Positions 7,655-14,077 of a stretch of 14,884 nucleotides of DNA are shown here, one piece after another. Source of the stretch: Anaerolineae bacterium (lineage in GTDB: Bacteria > Chloroflexota > Anaerolineae > Anaerolineales > Villigracilaceae); assembly GCA_003524705.1 (NCBI GenBank), contig DQGV01000422.1:1-14884 (forward strand). The letters run 5' to 3'. The translations under genes and the position numbers were made by a program. Under the pieces are notes generated by a model. That model worked only from the letters and a program-made list of their open reading frames with translations. It had not been told where the DNA came from and searched no databases. Position 1 is the stretch's first letter. Every line of letters begins with the position of its first letter.

Positions 7655-7867
7655 ATGTCCGAACGTATTGTTGGAACCGTCAAGTGGTTCAATGCGACCA
7701 AAGGCTACGGCTTCATTGGTCATGAAGGTGGCGAAGATGTCTTTGTACACTTCTCTGCCATTCAAAGCGATGGCTACCGCAAGTTGGAAGCCGAGCAAAA
7801 AGTGGAGTTTTCCATTGAAGAAGGACCCAAAGGCAAGCAAGCCGCCAATGTGGTACCAGTTTCATAA
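7655..7867 (+). CDS. csp: Cold-shock domain protein
   Basis: A 70-residue single cold-shock domain, the usual length for the CspA/CspB family. These proteins bind single-stranded RNA or DNA and act as RNA chaperones in the cytoplasm. Both nucleic-acid motifs are present: RNP1 KGYGFI at residues 16-21 and RNP2 VFVHF at 29-33. The signature begins [15 protein letters not shown], and the [10 protein letters not shown] tail is typical. AGGAG at 7641-7645 lies nine bases before the ATG. The gene has its own promoter, a structured leader and a strong terminator, so it should be a short monocistronic message. Whether it is induced by cold or constitutive cannot be read from the sequence. Confidence 0.97.
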   Translation: MSERIVGTVKWFNATKGYGFIGHEGGEDVFVHFSAIQSDGYRKLEAEQKVEFSIEEGPKGKQAANVVPVS

Positions 7868-7892
7868 AATAAAAGTACACATTTTGCAAACC

Positions 7893-7931
7893 AAACAGGG
7901 TTGTCGTGAGACAACCCTGTTTTTATTTTTT
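7893..7931 (+). terminator. Strong intrinsic terminator after the cold-shock gene
   Basis: ACAGGGTTGTC (7895-7905) pairs perfectly with GACAACCCTGT (7910-7920) around the tetraloop GTGA, and A-T pairs extend the base. It is followed by TTTTATTTTTT. The convergent ATP-grasp gene ends at 7923 inside the T-run; its minus-strand transcript could use the same hairpin, although only TTT follows in that direction. Confidence 0.92.
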
Positions 7932-9011
7932 CTTTATGGTTTCAATTTCTCTTGGCTCTATCATTCCCCAACGTCCGGCGGCGAGATATAAAATATCTAA
8001 TATCAAATCTTCATATTTTATGCCTTCAGCTTTGGCTTGCAAACATAAATCACTGTAATCAGGGGTTAAACCTGGCAATGTATTGATTTCAATTAATCTT
8101 GGGTTGCCTTCTTCATCTAAGCGAATGTCAGTGCGAGAAATATCAAGCGCGTAAATGAATTGATGTGCCCGTAAGGCGAGTTGCCGTAATTTTTTTTCTA
8201 AATCCGGTTCAACCTCTGCTGGGCAAAAATATCCTAATGAGCCTTCTTCTGGAACTTCTTTTGATTTGGCTTCGTTTGTATAAATCCATGTCTCTGTAGA
8301 GCCAGATGTATCTAATTCAAGAATGGGGAAGCGATGAAAGCCATCTTTTTCATACCAGTCTGGATTACGAGAATACAATTTCGCATCGGGTCTTCCTAAA
8401 ATGCCGACGGTAAATTCACGCCCGGGTAAAAATTTTTCAACAAGCGCAGGTTGTTGATAGATATTGATAATATATGCAACCCGTTCACGCAATTCGTTTT
8501 CGTTATTGAGAATGGCTTTGGCATCTACTCCCATGCCTGTGCCTTCTCGTGCAGGCTTAACAAACAATGGAAATTTTAATTCTGCACGCAATGCTTCATC
8601 ACCAACATTAAATTCTTGAAAGGGCGCCACAGGTAATCTTCTATCGCGCCAAATTCTTTTGGTCATTGTTTTGTCTAATGAAATTCCATTGGCTAAAACG
8701 CGCGATGCAGTATAAGGAATATTGAGCATTTCTAACAAAGCCGGCACTTGGGCTTCACGCGCATCACCACCCAAACCTTCAGACATGTTAAAACAAATAT
8801 CAGGTTTATATTTTTTTAAGTTATAAGGTAATTCTCTGTCAGCATGGATAAAAGTTGTCGAGTGACCATCCGTTTCAAGTGCAGCACGAATCGCATCCAT
8901 CGTTTCGATAGAGTCGTAATCTGCAAAAGCATCCGGTGGTACACCTTCAGGTTTTGGTTCATTTTGATTTTTTATGTTGCCTAATACTGCAATTTTCCAT
9001 TTTTTCTTCAT
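7923..9011 (-). CDS. ATP-grasp ligase related to D-alanine-D-alanine ligase
   Basis: A 362-residue ATP-grasp enzyme similar in length and C-terminal half to D-Ala-D-Ala ligase, which makes the dipeptide end of peptidoglycan precursors. ATP-grasp landmarks are present: PLFVKPAREG with K152, VEKFLPGREFTVG (191-203), and the Mg site D295...E308-x-N310 in RTDIRLDEEG and LIEINTLPGLTP. The Asp-Glu-Asn spacing equals that of E. coli DdlB (D257, E270, N272). The N-terminal GG-x-S-x-E motif is missing, however: the equivalent place reads AVLGNIKNQN. The loop that carries Tyr216 in DdlB ends here in EAKS (K249, S250). The product may therefore not be D-Ala-D-Ala. The ATG at 9011-9009 has AAGGAG eight bases upstream; a TTG one codon earlier is less likely. 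It is divergent from the MreB-like gene, which suggests an envelope role. Confidence 0.85.
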   Translation of the reverse strand: MKKKWKIAVLGNIKNQNEPKPEGVPPDAFADYDSIETMDAIRAALETDGHSTTFIHADRELPYNLKKYKPDICFNMSEGLGGDAREAQVPALLEMLNIPYTASRVLANGISLDKTMTKRIWRDRRLPVAPFQEFNVGDEALRAELKFPLFVKPAREGTGMGVDAKAILNNENELRERVAYIINIYQQPALVEKFLPGREFTVGILGRPDAKLYSRNPDWYEKDGFHRFPILELDTSGSTETWIYTNEAKSKEVPEEGSLGYFCPAEVEPDLEKKLRQLALRAHQFIYALDISRTDIRLDEEGNPRLIEINTLPGLTPDYSDLCLQAKAEGIKYEDLILDILYLAAGRWGMIEPREIETIKKK

Positions 9012-9031
9012 CAAACGAACTCCTTGATGTA

Positions 9032-9061
9032 ATCATAGCGCATTGATACATCAATGTTGAA
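9032..9061 (-). promoter_or_regulatory. Candidate promoter of the ATP-grasp gene with operator-like dyad
   Basis: On the minus strand TTCAAC (9061-9056) and TATGAT (9037-9032) are 18 bases apart; the -10 is 5 of 6 to consensus and the -35 is weak. The spacer is almost filled by a perfect 16-bp inverted repeat, CATTGATACATCAATG (9041-9056). A protein bound there would block RNA polymerase. Transcription would start near 9025, just in front of the ribosome site. Confidence 0.45.
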
Positions 9062-9086
9062 TTTCTTAAGGTAATTTTTTGCCAAC

Positions 9087-9115
9087 TAGACATTGATACA
9101 CCTTTCAGGTATCAT
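9087..9115 (+). promoter_or_regulatory. Candidate promoter of the MreB-like gene with operator-like dyad
   Basis: TAGACA (9087-9092) and TATCAT (9110-9115) are both 5 of 6 to consensus and exactly 17 bases apart. The spacer contains TGATAC (9094-9099) and its inverse GTATCA (9109-9114). The 10-mer CATTGATACA at 9091-9100 repeats, in the same orientation and exactly 50 bp away, the one at 9041-9050 in the divergent promoter. The leader would be about 55 bases. Confidence 0.5.
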
Positions 9116-9177
9116 TCATTAAATTTTGCTGGCGGTAATGAATTGACTAGCAATTGATTTGGAGAAATAAAAAACAA

Positions 9178-10185
9178 GTGGCTATGTTTTCAAAAGACCT
9201 AGGCGTAGACTTAGGCACCATGTTTACCCGTTTGGCTGATAGTAACCAAGTATTAGTTGAAGAACCAACCATTGTTGCCATTGAAGTGGAAGAACAAAAG
9301 ATGGTCGCGGCTGGTGTGGAAGCACGCGATATGTACGGTAAAGTGCCGGATAATATTGAAGTAGCACGCCCATTAAAAAATGGCGTGATTGCAGATTATG
9401 AAATTACTGAGACGTTGCTTCAATATTTATTACAACGCGTCAGCGGTTCAATGCGCATCTTTCGCCCGCGTGTAATGATTTCTGTCCCGTACGGAGTCAC
9501 CAGCGTAGAACGGCGTGCTGTCTACGAAGCCGTGATGGAAGCAGGAAGCCGTGAAGCCTATTTAATTCAACAACCTTTAGCCGCGGCAATTGGCATTGAC
9601 TTGCCCATTAATTCCCCATCAGGCAATATGATTATTTGTTTAGGCGGTGGATGTACTGAAGCGGCAGTCATGGCAATGTATGGCATCGTCGCCGCCGATA
9701 CACTCCGTGCAGGTGGCATGGATTTAGATGAAGCGATTGTCAATTATGTACGCCGAAAATATGGCGTGGTGATTGGTCAAGTAACTGCTGAACAATTAAA
9801 GATTCGCATCGGTGCGGCTGTGCCACAAGACGTTGAAAACAGTATGGAAGTACAAGGTCAAGATCAAGTGACTGGTTTACCAAGACCTGTCACTTTAACA
9901 ACTGGTGAAATTGTTGAAGCATTACAAGAACCATTAAAACAAATCGTAGAAACAGGTAGAAAAGTTTTAGAAAAAACACCACCTGAATTAGTATCAGATA
10001 TTATTGATAGAGGTGTGGCATTGTGTGGTGGTGGGGCATTGCTTCGTGGTATTGATAAACTATTAACCAAATCTTTAGGCATTCCCGCTTATTTAGTAGA
10101 TAATCCGCTTACGTGTGTGGTGCAAGGCGCAGTGAAAGGATTTGGTATGTTGAATCTGATTCGCAGGAATCTGCCACAGGTGTAG
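9178..10185 (+). CDS. mreB: MreB-like actin homologue with altered ATPase site
   Basis: A 335-residue actin-fold protein of the MreB family, which normally forms membrane-bound ATP-dependent filaments that direct cell-wall synthesis. The phosphate-1 loop is GVDLGTMFT (residues 9-17); similarity continues through RPLKNGVIADYE, GGMDLDEAIVNYVRR, EALQEPL, CPPEL-like TPPEL, CGGGALLRG and DNPLTCV. Several usually conserved residues differ: Q131-Q132 in LIQQP (normally EE), C154 and C159 in CLGGGCTE (normally DIGGGTTE), M181 in GGMDLDEA (normally GGDxxDEA), and F16 in GTMFT (normally GTANT). It may bind nucleotide weakly or not hydrolyse it. GTG at 9178 is chosen as start, with GGAG 13 bases upstream; ATG at 9184 is an alternative. 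The mreC and mreD genes that often follow are absent. Confidence 0.88.
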   Translation: MAMFSKDLGVDLGTMFTRLADSNQVLVEEPTIVAIEVEEQKMVAAGVEARDMYGKVPDNIEVARPLKNGVIADYEITETLLQYLLQRVSGSMRIFRPRVMISVPYGVTSVERRAVYEAVMEAGSREAYLIQQPLAAAIGIDLPINSPSGNMIICLGGGCTEAAVMAMYGIVAADTLRAGGMDLDEAIVNYVRRKYGVVIGQVTAEQLKIRIGAAVPQDVENSMEVQGQDQVTGLPRPVTLTTGEIVEALQEPLKQIVETGRKVLEKTPPELVSDIIDRGVALCGGGALLRGIDKLLTKSLGIPAYLVDNPLTCVVQGAVKGFGMLNLIRRNLPQV

Positions 10186-10192
10186 AAAAAAC

Positions 10193-10220
10193 AAAAGGCT
10201 TCCGATGAGGAAGCCTTTTT
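10193..10220. terminator. Bidirectional intrinsic terminator between mreB-like gene and rex
   Basis: AAAAGGCTTCC (10193-10203) pairs perfectly with GGAAGCCTTTT (10209-10219) around GATGA. The plus strand ends in five T residues (10216-10220). The minus strand reads TTTTGTTTTTT after the stem. It lies seven bases after the mreB-like stop and 43 beyond the rex stop, so it can serve both convergent genes. Confidence 0.92.
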
Positions 10221-10263
10221 ATATACAGTATCAATTGTCCCGAAGAATGAAGCGGTTTTTATC

Positions 10264-10881
10264 TTATAAATAATAAGTCATTCTTTGTAAATTAGTAGCA
10301 GGGTCTGAATATTGCACTTTCACACTGTTAGGTACAGTTACATTTACAGGCGCATAATTCAAAATAGATTTAATTCCCGCTTGCACTAATTTATCTGCTA
10401 CATCTTGCGCGGCAGAAGCAGGCACGGTCATCATCGCAATTTTCACACCTAATGTTTTGATGCGTTCATTCAATGTGGCTGAATCTTCAACCGTAAAATC
10501 ACCAATGGTTTGACCTACTTTATTTTTATCATTATCAAAAATAGCAACCACTCGAAAGCCACGGTCTTGAAAACCTTGATAATGTGCCAAAGCGTGACCC
10601 AAATCACCAGCACCGATGACAATCACATCCCACAAACGATCAACTTTTAAAATTTCACGCAACTTATCAATCAAAAATTCAATCGAATACCCCGTGCCTT
10701 GTTTGCCAAACTCACCAAATTGTGAAATATCTTTACGAATTTGTGCGGCGGAAATCCCCACATGTTCGCCAAGTTCTTGTGAAGATGTCGTTTTCAAACC
10801 GTTATCAGCCATGCGTTGTAATGCACGCAAATAAACGGGCAACCGCCCAATAATAATATCTGGAATTTTTTTTGCATTCAT
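10264..10881 (-). CDS. rex: Redox-sensing transcriptional repressor Rex
   Basis: A 205-residue Rex protein, close to the family's usual length. Rex is a homodimeric repressor that leaves its operators when NADH rises, relieving fermentation and respiratory genes under low oxygen. The N-terminal winged helix occupies about residues 5-80, with the recognition region TSSQELGEHVGISAAQIRKD and the wing FGEFGKQGTGY. The Rossmann domain follows, with the dinucleotide motif GAGDLGHAL at 90-98 and FDND at 115-118. The C-terminal helix typical of Rex is seen in NLQRMTYYL. The ATG at 10881-10879 is directly preceded by CAGG, too close for a normal ribosome site; no other in-frame start fits better. Operator-like dyads at its promoter suggest autoregulation. 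Confidence 0.96.
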   Translation of the reverse strand: MNAKKIPDIIIGRLPVYLRALQRMADNGLKTTSSQELGEHVGISAAQIRKDISQFGEFGKQGTGYSIEFLIDKLREILKVDRLWDVIVIGAGDLGHALAHYQGFQDRGFRVVAIFDNDKNKVGQTIGDFTVEDSATLNERIKTLGVKIAMMTVPASAAQDVADKLVQAGIKSILNYAPVNVTVPNSVKVQYSDPATNLQRMTYYL

Positions 10882-10884
10882 CCT

Positions 10885-10941
10885 GTTGTCACCAGTTTGT
10901 GATAACTATAACTATACCAGATTTTGTACAATTTGACACAA
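10885..10941 (-). promoter_or_regulatory. rex promoter with two operator-like dyads
   Basis: On the minus strand, TGGTATAGT (10919-10911) is an extended -10; a second TATAGT follows at 10910-10905. The 18-bp box TTGTACAATTTGACACAA (10924-10941, plus strand) has the TTGTg-N8-cACAA layout of Rex operators with one outer mismatch and imperfect inner bases. A second dyad, GTTGTCAC-N6-GTGATAAC (10885-10906, one mismatch), lies over the predicted start site and leader. Rex autorepression is known in several bacteria; that these are its sites is inferred. Confidence 0.5.
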
Positions 10942-10951
10942 TCATTTAAAG

Positions 10952-10985
10952 AAAAAATGCAGGTTTTGTTGATATAAACCCGCAT
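10952..10985 (-). terminator. Intrinsic terminator of the SH3-FecR-cyclase operon
   Basis: On the minus strand ATGCGGGTTT (10985-10976) pairs with AAACCTGCAT (10966-10957), with one G-U pair, and six T residues occupy 10957-10952. It follows the cyclase stop by 31 bases and precedes the rex promoter. Confidence 0.8.
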
Positions 10986-11016
10986 CTTTCTTAACGTTGA
11001 ACCTGATTCTGCTTTT

Positions 11017-12882
11017 TTACAGTTTCCACTCCTGAACTTTTTCACTGTCTTTCGCGCCTTTTTTGCCAATCACTTTATATACATTCACGGCTTGTGTTTT
11101 GCCTTTAACAGTCACAGCATCTGCAAACTCAACATCATAATCATCTTTTATGGCTTGATACGTACTTTCACTAATCAAAATGGGCCATGAATAAGTTTTG
11201 GTCAAATCTTGTAAGCGTGAAGCGAGGTTGGCATTATCACCAATCACGGTGTAATTAATTCTTTGCTCTGAACCTACCAAGCCTACAAACACCTCGCCAG
11301 AATTTAATCCAATTCCCATTTCAATTTGACTTGGTTTCCCTTCCTTTGCCCATTTCTCGCGCATTTCATATAAGGCTTTTCGCATATCTAATGACGCATT
11401 CAATGCTCGTAAAGCATGGTCTTCATAATGAACTGGCTCACCAAAAAATGCGATAATGGCATCGCCTTCGTATTTATCCACAGTGCCGCCATGTTTATAA
11501 ATGACTTTCGACATGGCTTCCAAATATGGATTTAACAAAGCCACCACGCCTTCTGGAGTCATCTTTTCGGATAAAGTCGTAAACCCGCGAATGTCTGAAA
11601 ATAGAATTGTGATGTTTGAGCGTTTATTTAATGAGTCTAAATCTTGTGTGGCTACCATTTGGTCAACCATTTCGGGTGAAATGAATCGGCTGAACAAATT
11701 GCGGATGCGTCTTTTTTCCAATTCTTGTGAAACGGCTTGTTCTAAGGTTGGGAGTACAACGCCTAAAAACAACATAATCTCTGGCATGACAACTGGCAAA
11801 ACATATCTTTGTTGCACAAAAATAATGAAGGCTGTTACAAAATACCCAATCATGCCTACAATTAATAAAGTAATTGTGACAGTAGGGCGTTTGGATAATG
11901 TAATCAAATACGCAATTAATGCCATGCCTAAAATAATTAACATGCTCATCCACGGCGGAGCAATGCTGATGTATTTTCCGTTGATGATTGTGTCAATAGC
12001 GTTGGCGACAATTTCCACACCAGAAGTTGGGATTTGCGTTGAAAATGGAGTCGGGTAAATATCTTGCAGTGTGACTGTCGTTGCACCAATCAAAACAATT
12101 TTGTCTTTGAAAGCATCTGGGTTTTGCTCTAAGACATCTCCTAATGCCACACTTGCGGCGGAATAAGTTAAATATGTTTCAGCAGGTCCTGCATAGTTGA
12201 CAATTAATTGTCCGCCGTATAATGGCACGCTTTCATTATTAAATTGCACGCTATTATTGGTTGGGTCAGATGGTGTATCTACACCGAGATAAAGTTTTGC
12301 AGTTTCAAAAGCCCAGTTGTAATAAAGTAAATTATTGTATTCATCAAAGGCTTGTAAACTTCTCACCACTGCATCTTCATCACGGATAAATGATGTGATG
12401 CCGATTCCATCTAACACTTCACGATAAGGTGAAAGTGGTTGCGAAAGTGTAGATGTGCTAAATCCTTCCTCGCGCCTTTCAGTGATTTGCAAAATGTTGA
12501 CTGCATTTGTGCTTTCACCTAAGGCTGATACAAAGGCTTCATCACCATTCTCTTCATCTGGCTCAAACAGAATAATATCCACGCCGACAACTTTTGCGCC
12601 ACCAGCGTTGATTTGATGCACAATCTCAGCCAAATAGGAACGGGGCCAGGGCCAGCGATAGCCTGTGTAATTGAATGAAAAATCATCAATGGCGACAATG
12701 ACAATATCACTAGACGGTGTTTCGTCACCACGTAAACGCATGAGCGAATCACGCGCGGAATATTCCATCGTTTCAAGTGGCGTTGTCACTTGTGGTAATA
12801 ATCCTACGGCTTGAATGAAGATTAATAAAATTGCAGTTCCTAAAATTAATCCAAGCCGTAGGTTGAAGGGCTTATTTTTCAT
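11017..12882 (-). CDS. CHASE2-domain class III adenylate cyclase
   Basis: A 621-residue membrane receptor that should make cAMP in response to an extracytoplasmic signal. One helix (about 9-30) leads into a CHASE2 sensor domain (about 35-308, including RWPWPRSYLAEIV, VVGVDIILFEPD and KDKIVLIGATTV). Three closely spaced helices follow (about 311-382), then a short coiled linker and the class III catalytic domain (about 415-605). Catalytic residues are complete: metal Asp430 (FSDIRGFTT) and Asp474 (KYEGDAIIAFFG), adenine-selecting Lys470 and Asp549 (VIGDNANLASR), and transition-state Asn552 and Arg556. The Lys/Asp pair favours ATP over GTP. It lies 12 bases after the FecR gene with no clear ribosome site, so it is probably coupled to it. 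No cAMP receptor gene is visible nearby. Confidence 0.95.
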   Translation of the reverse strand: MKNKPFNLRLGLILGTAILLIFIQAVGLLPQVTTPLETMEYSARDSLMRLRGDETPSSDIVIVAIDDFSFNYTGYRWPWPRSYLAEIVHQINAGGAKVVGVDIILFEPDEENGDEAFVSALGESTNAVNILQITERREEGFSTSTLSQPLSPYREVLDGIGITSFIRDEDAVVRSLQAFDEYNNLLYYNWAFETAKLYLGVDTPSDPTNNSVQFNNESVPLYGGQLIVNYAGPAETYLTYSAASVALGDVLEQNPDAFKDKIVLIGATTVTLQDIYPTPFSTQIPTSGVEIVANAIDTIINGKYISIAPPWMSMLIILGMALIAYLITLSKRPTVTITLLIVGMIGYFVTAFIIFVQQRYVLPVVMPEIMLFLGVVLPTLEQAVSQELEKRRIRNLFSRFISPEMVDQMVATQDLDSLNKRSNITILFSDIRGFTTLSEKMTPEGVVALLNPYLEAMSKVIYKHGGTVDKYEGDAIIAFFGEPVHYEDHALRALNASLDMRKALYEMREKWAKEGKPSQIEMGIGLNSGEVFVGLVGSEQRINYTVIGDNANLASRLQDLTKTYSWPILISESTYQAIKDDYDVEFADAVTVKGKTQAVNVYKVIGKKGAKDSEKVQEWKL

Positions 12883-12894
12883 ACTATTATTCTT

Positions 12895-14061
12895 TTATTC
12901 GCCATAACAAACGTAATAGTATTCATCCCAACCAACAAAACAACTACTAAATTCATTACAAGGATCACACTCCTCTTCTGTTGGCGGTAATTCTGGGTCT
13001 GGCTCACGAGATGGGCGTGGGGTTGGGTCACCTGCTGGTTTGGAGAAAAAGTTTGAGGTGGTGGAGCAAATTTCCACGTCGTCTGAGCCGTAGGCTGTCA
13101 CAAACCATGAGTATTGTCCACCGTTGGGGAAAATCTCAATGTAATAAGATGGATTGGTTTCTGTTGTTTCAATGGTGGCTCTGTTGCCATTCGCATCAAT
13201 AAACGTGATGACGTAATATTGTGCGCCTTCTTGTTCCGTCCATTCAAAATTAACTTGACCTTGTTTTGGCAAACTTGCACCAGCGGGCGGATTAACAACT
13301 TGGAAACAGGCATTGCTGGCTTCGGTGGGTGGAAGTGCTTGCTCAAGTGTTGGGGTTGCGGTTGGTGTCTCTGAAGGTTGTGCCAATGCAGTGGCTGTGG
13401 ACATGGCTTGATCGAATAACTCTTTGGTTTCAGGGTTTTCATTTAACCATTCTTCAAAATCTTCTTGAGTCATGGGTAAAACGCCGGGTACAGTCCAAGT
13501 GCCAGTGGTTTCATCAAATGCAAAAAGAATCACTTGTTGACCATTTGTAAAATTGACAGTACCTGCCGGGTTGGTAGCAGAACAATTACCGGTTAAACAA
13601 GTAATGTAAATATCTTTTGTAATTGGGTCAACTTCTACTTTCATGTGTGAGCCGCGTACCGAAGCAACACCAGATGGCGTTTCAACATCGGCTTGACCAC
13701 CGTTTAGGATGATGAAAATTTTTCCGATTTCTAATTTGATTTTGGTGATGAGTCCACCTGCGGTTTCTTCGTTTGATGTTAAAGTAAACAACGAAGATGG
13801 TGCGATACGAATGATTGTGCCTGAAGATAAATCCAAACGCACGCGTCCATCGTCACCAGTTTGAACTTGCCCGTTCACCTCAAGTGTAGTTTCGGGGTTG
13901 GCAGGTGCAAAATCATTTTGCCCGCTTTGTTTAATATCTACTTTGCCTGTCAATTCACTTAATGCCGCAGAAAGTGGCGAAGAAGCAGGCTCGGCTTGAC
14001 AGCCAATTAACGAAATAATGATGACGGCGATGATAAAAGGTAAAGCGAATTTCTTTTTCAT
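12895..14061 (-). CDS. FecR-domain lipoprotein
   Basis: A 388-residue predicted lipoprotein. The signal is MKKKFALPFIIAVIIISLIGC, with the lipobox LIGC and Cys21. A FecR-type beta domain spans about residues 58-145 (TTLEVNGQVQTGDDGRVRLD, then VETPSGVASVRGSHM), the usual FecR core. A Thr/Pro linker (about 220-250) is followed by an immunoglobulin- or fibronectin-like domain at about 255-340 and a Pro-rich tail ending in a cluster of four cysteines (365, 368, 374, 385). FecR domains sit outside the membrane and pass signals to partners such as anti-sigma factors; none is present here, and the cyclase gene 12 bases downstream is the natural candidate. The ATG at 14061-14059 has GGAG six bases upstream; a TTG eight codons earlier is less likely. 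Confidence 0.92.
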   Translation of the reverse strand: MKKKFALPFIIAVIIISLIGCQAEPASSPLSAALSELTGKVDIKQSGQNDFAPANPETTLEVNGQVQTGDDGRVRLDLSSGTIIRIAPSSLFTLTSNEETAGGLITKIKLEIGKIFIILNGGQADVETPSGVASVRGSHMKVEVDPITKDIYITCLTGNCSATNPAGTVNFTNGQQVILFAFDETTGTWTVPGVLPMTQEDFEEWLNENPETKELFDQAMSTATALAQPSETPTATPTLEQALPPTEASNACFQVVNPPAGASLPKQGQVNFEWTEQEGAQYYVITFIDANGNRATIETTETNPSYYIEIFPNGGQYSWFVTAYGSDDVEICSTTSNFFSKPAGDPTPRPSREPDPELPPTEEECDPCNEFSSCFVGWDEYYYVCYGE

Positions 14062-14077
14062 TCTTTTCTCCAGTTTG

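Noticed and set aside
9154..9177. TTG start for the mreB-like gene
   Set aside because: It lies upstream of the ribosome-binding sequence and adds residues not seen in MreB.
10264..10881. Frameshift or alternative start in rex because AGG touches the ATG
   Set aside because: The frame is complete from winged helix to C-terminal helix at normal length; only the ribosome site is unusual.
11501..12058. 185-codon open frame antisense to the cyclase
   Set aside because: Shadow of the CHASE2 and membrane region; no ribosome site and no domain.
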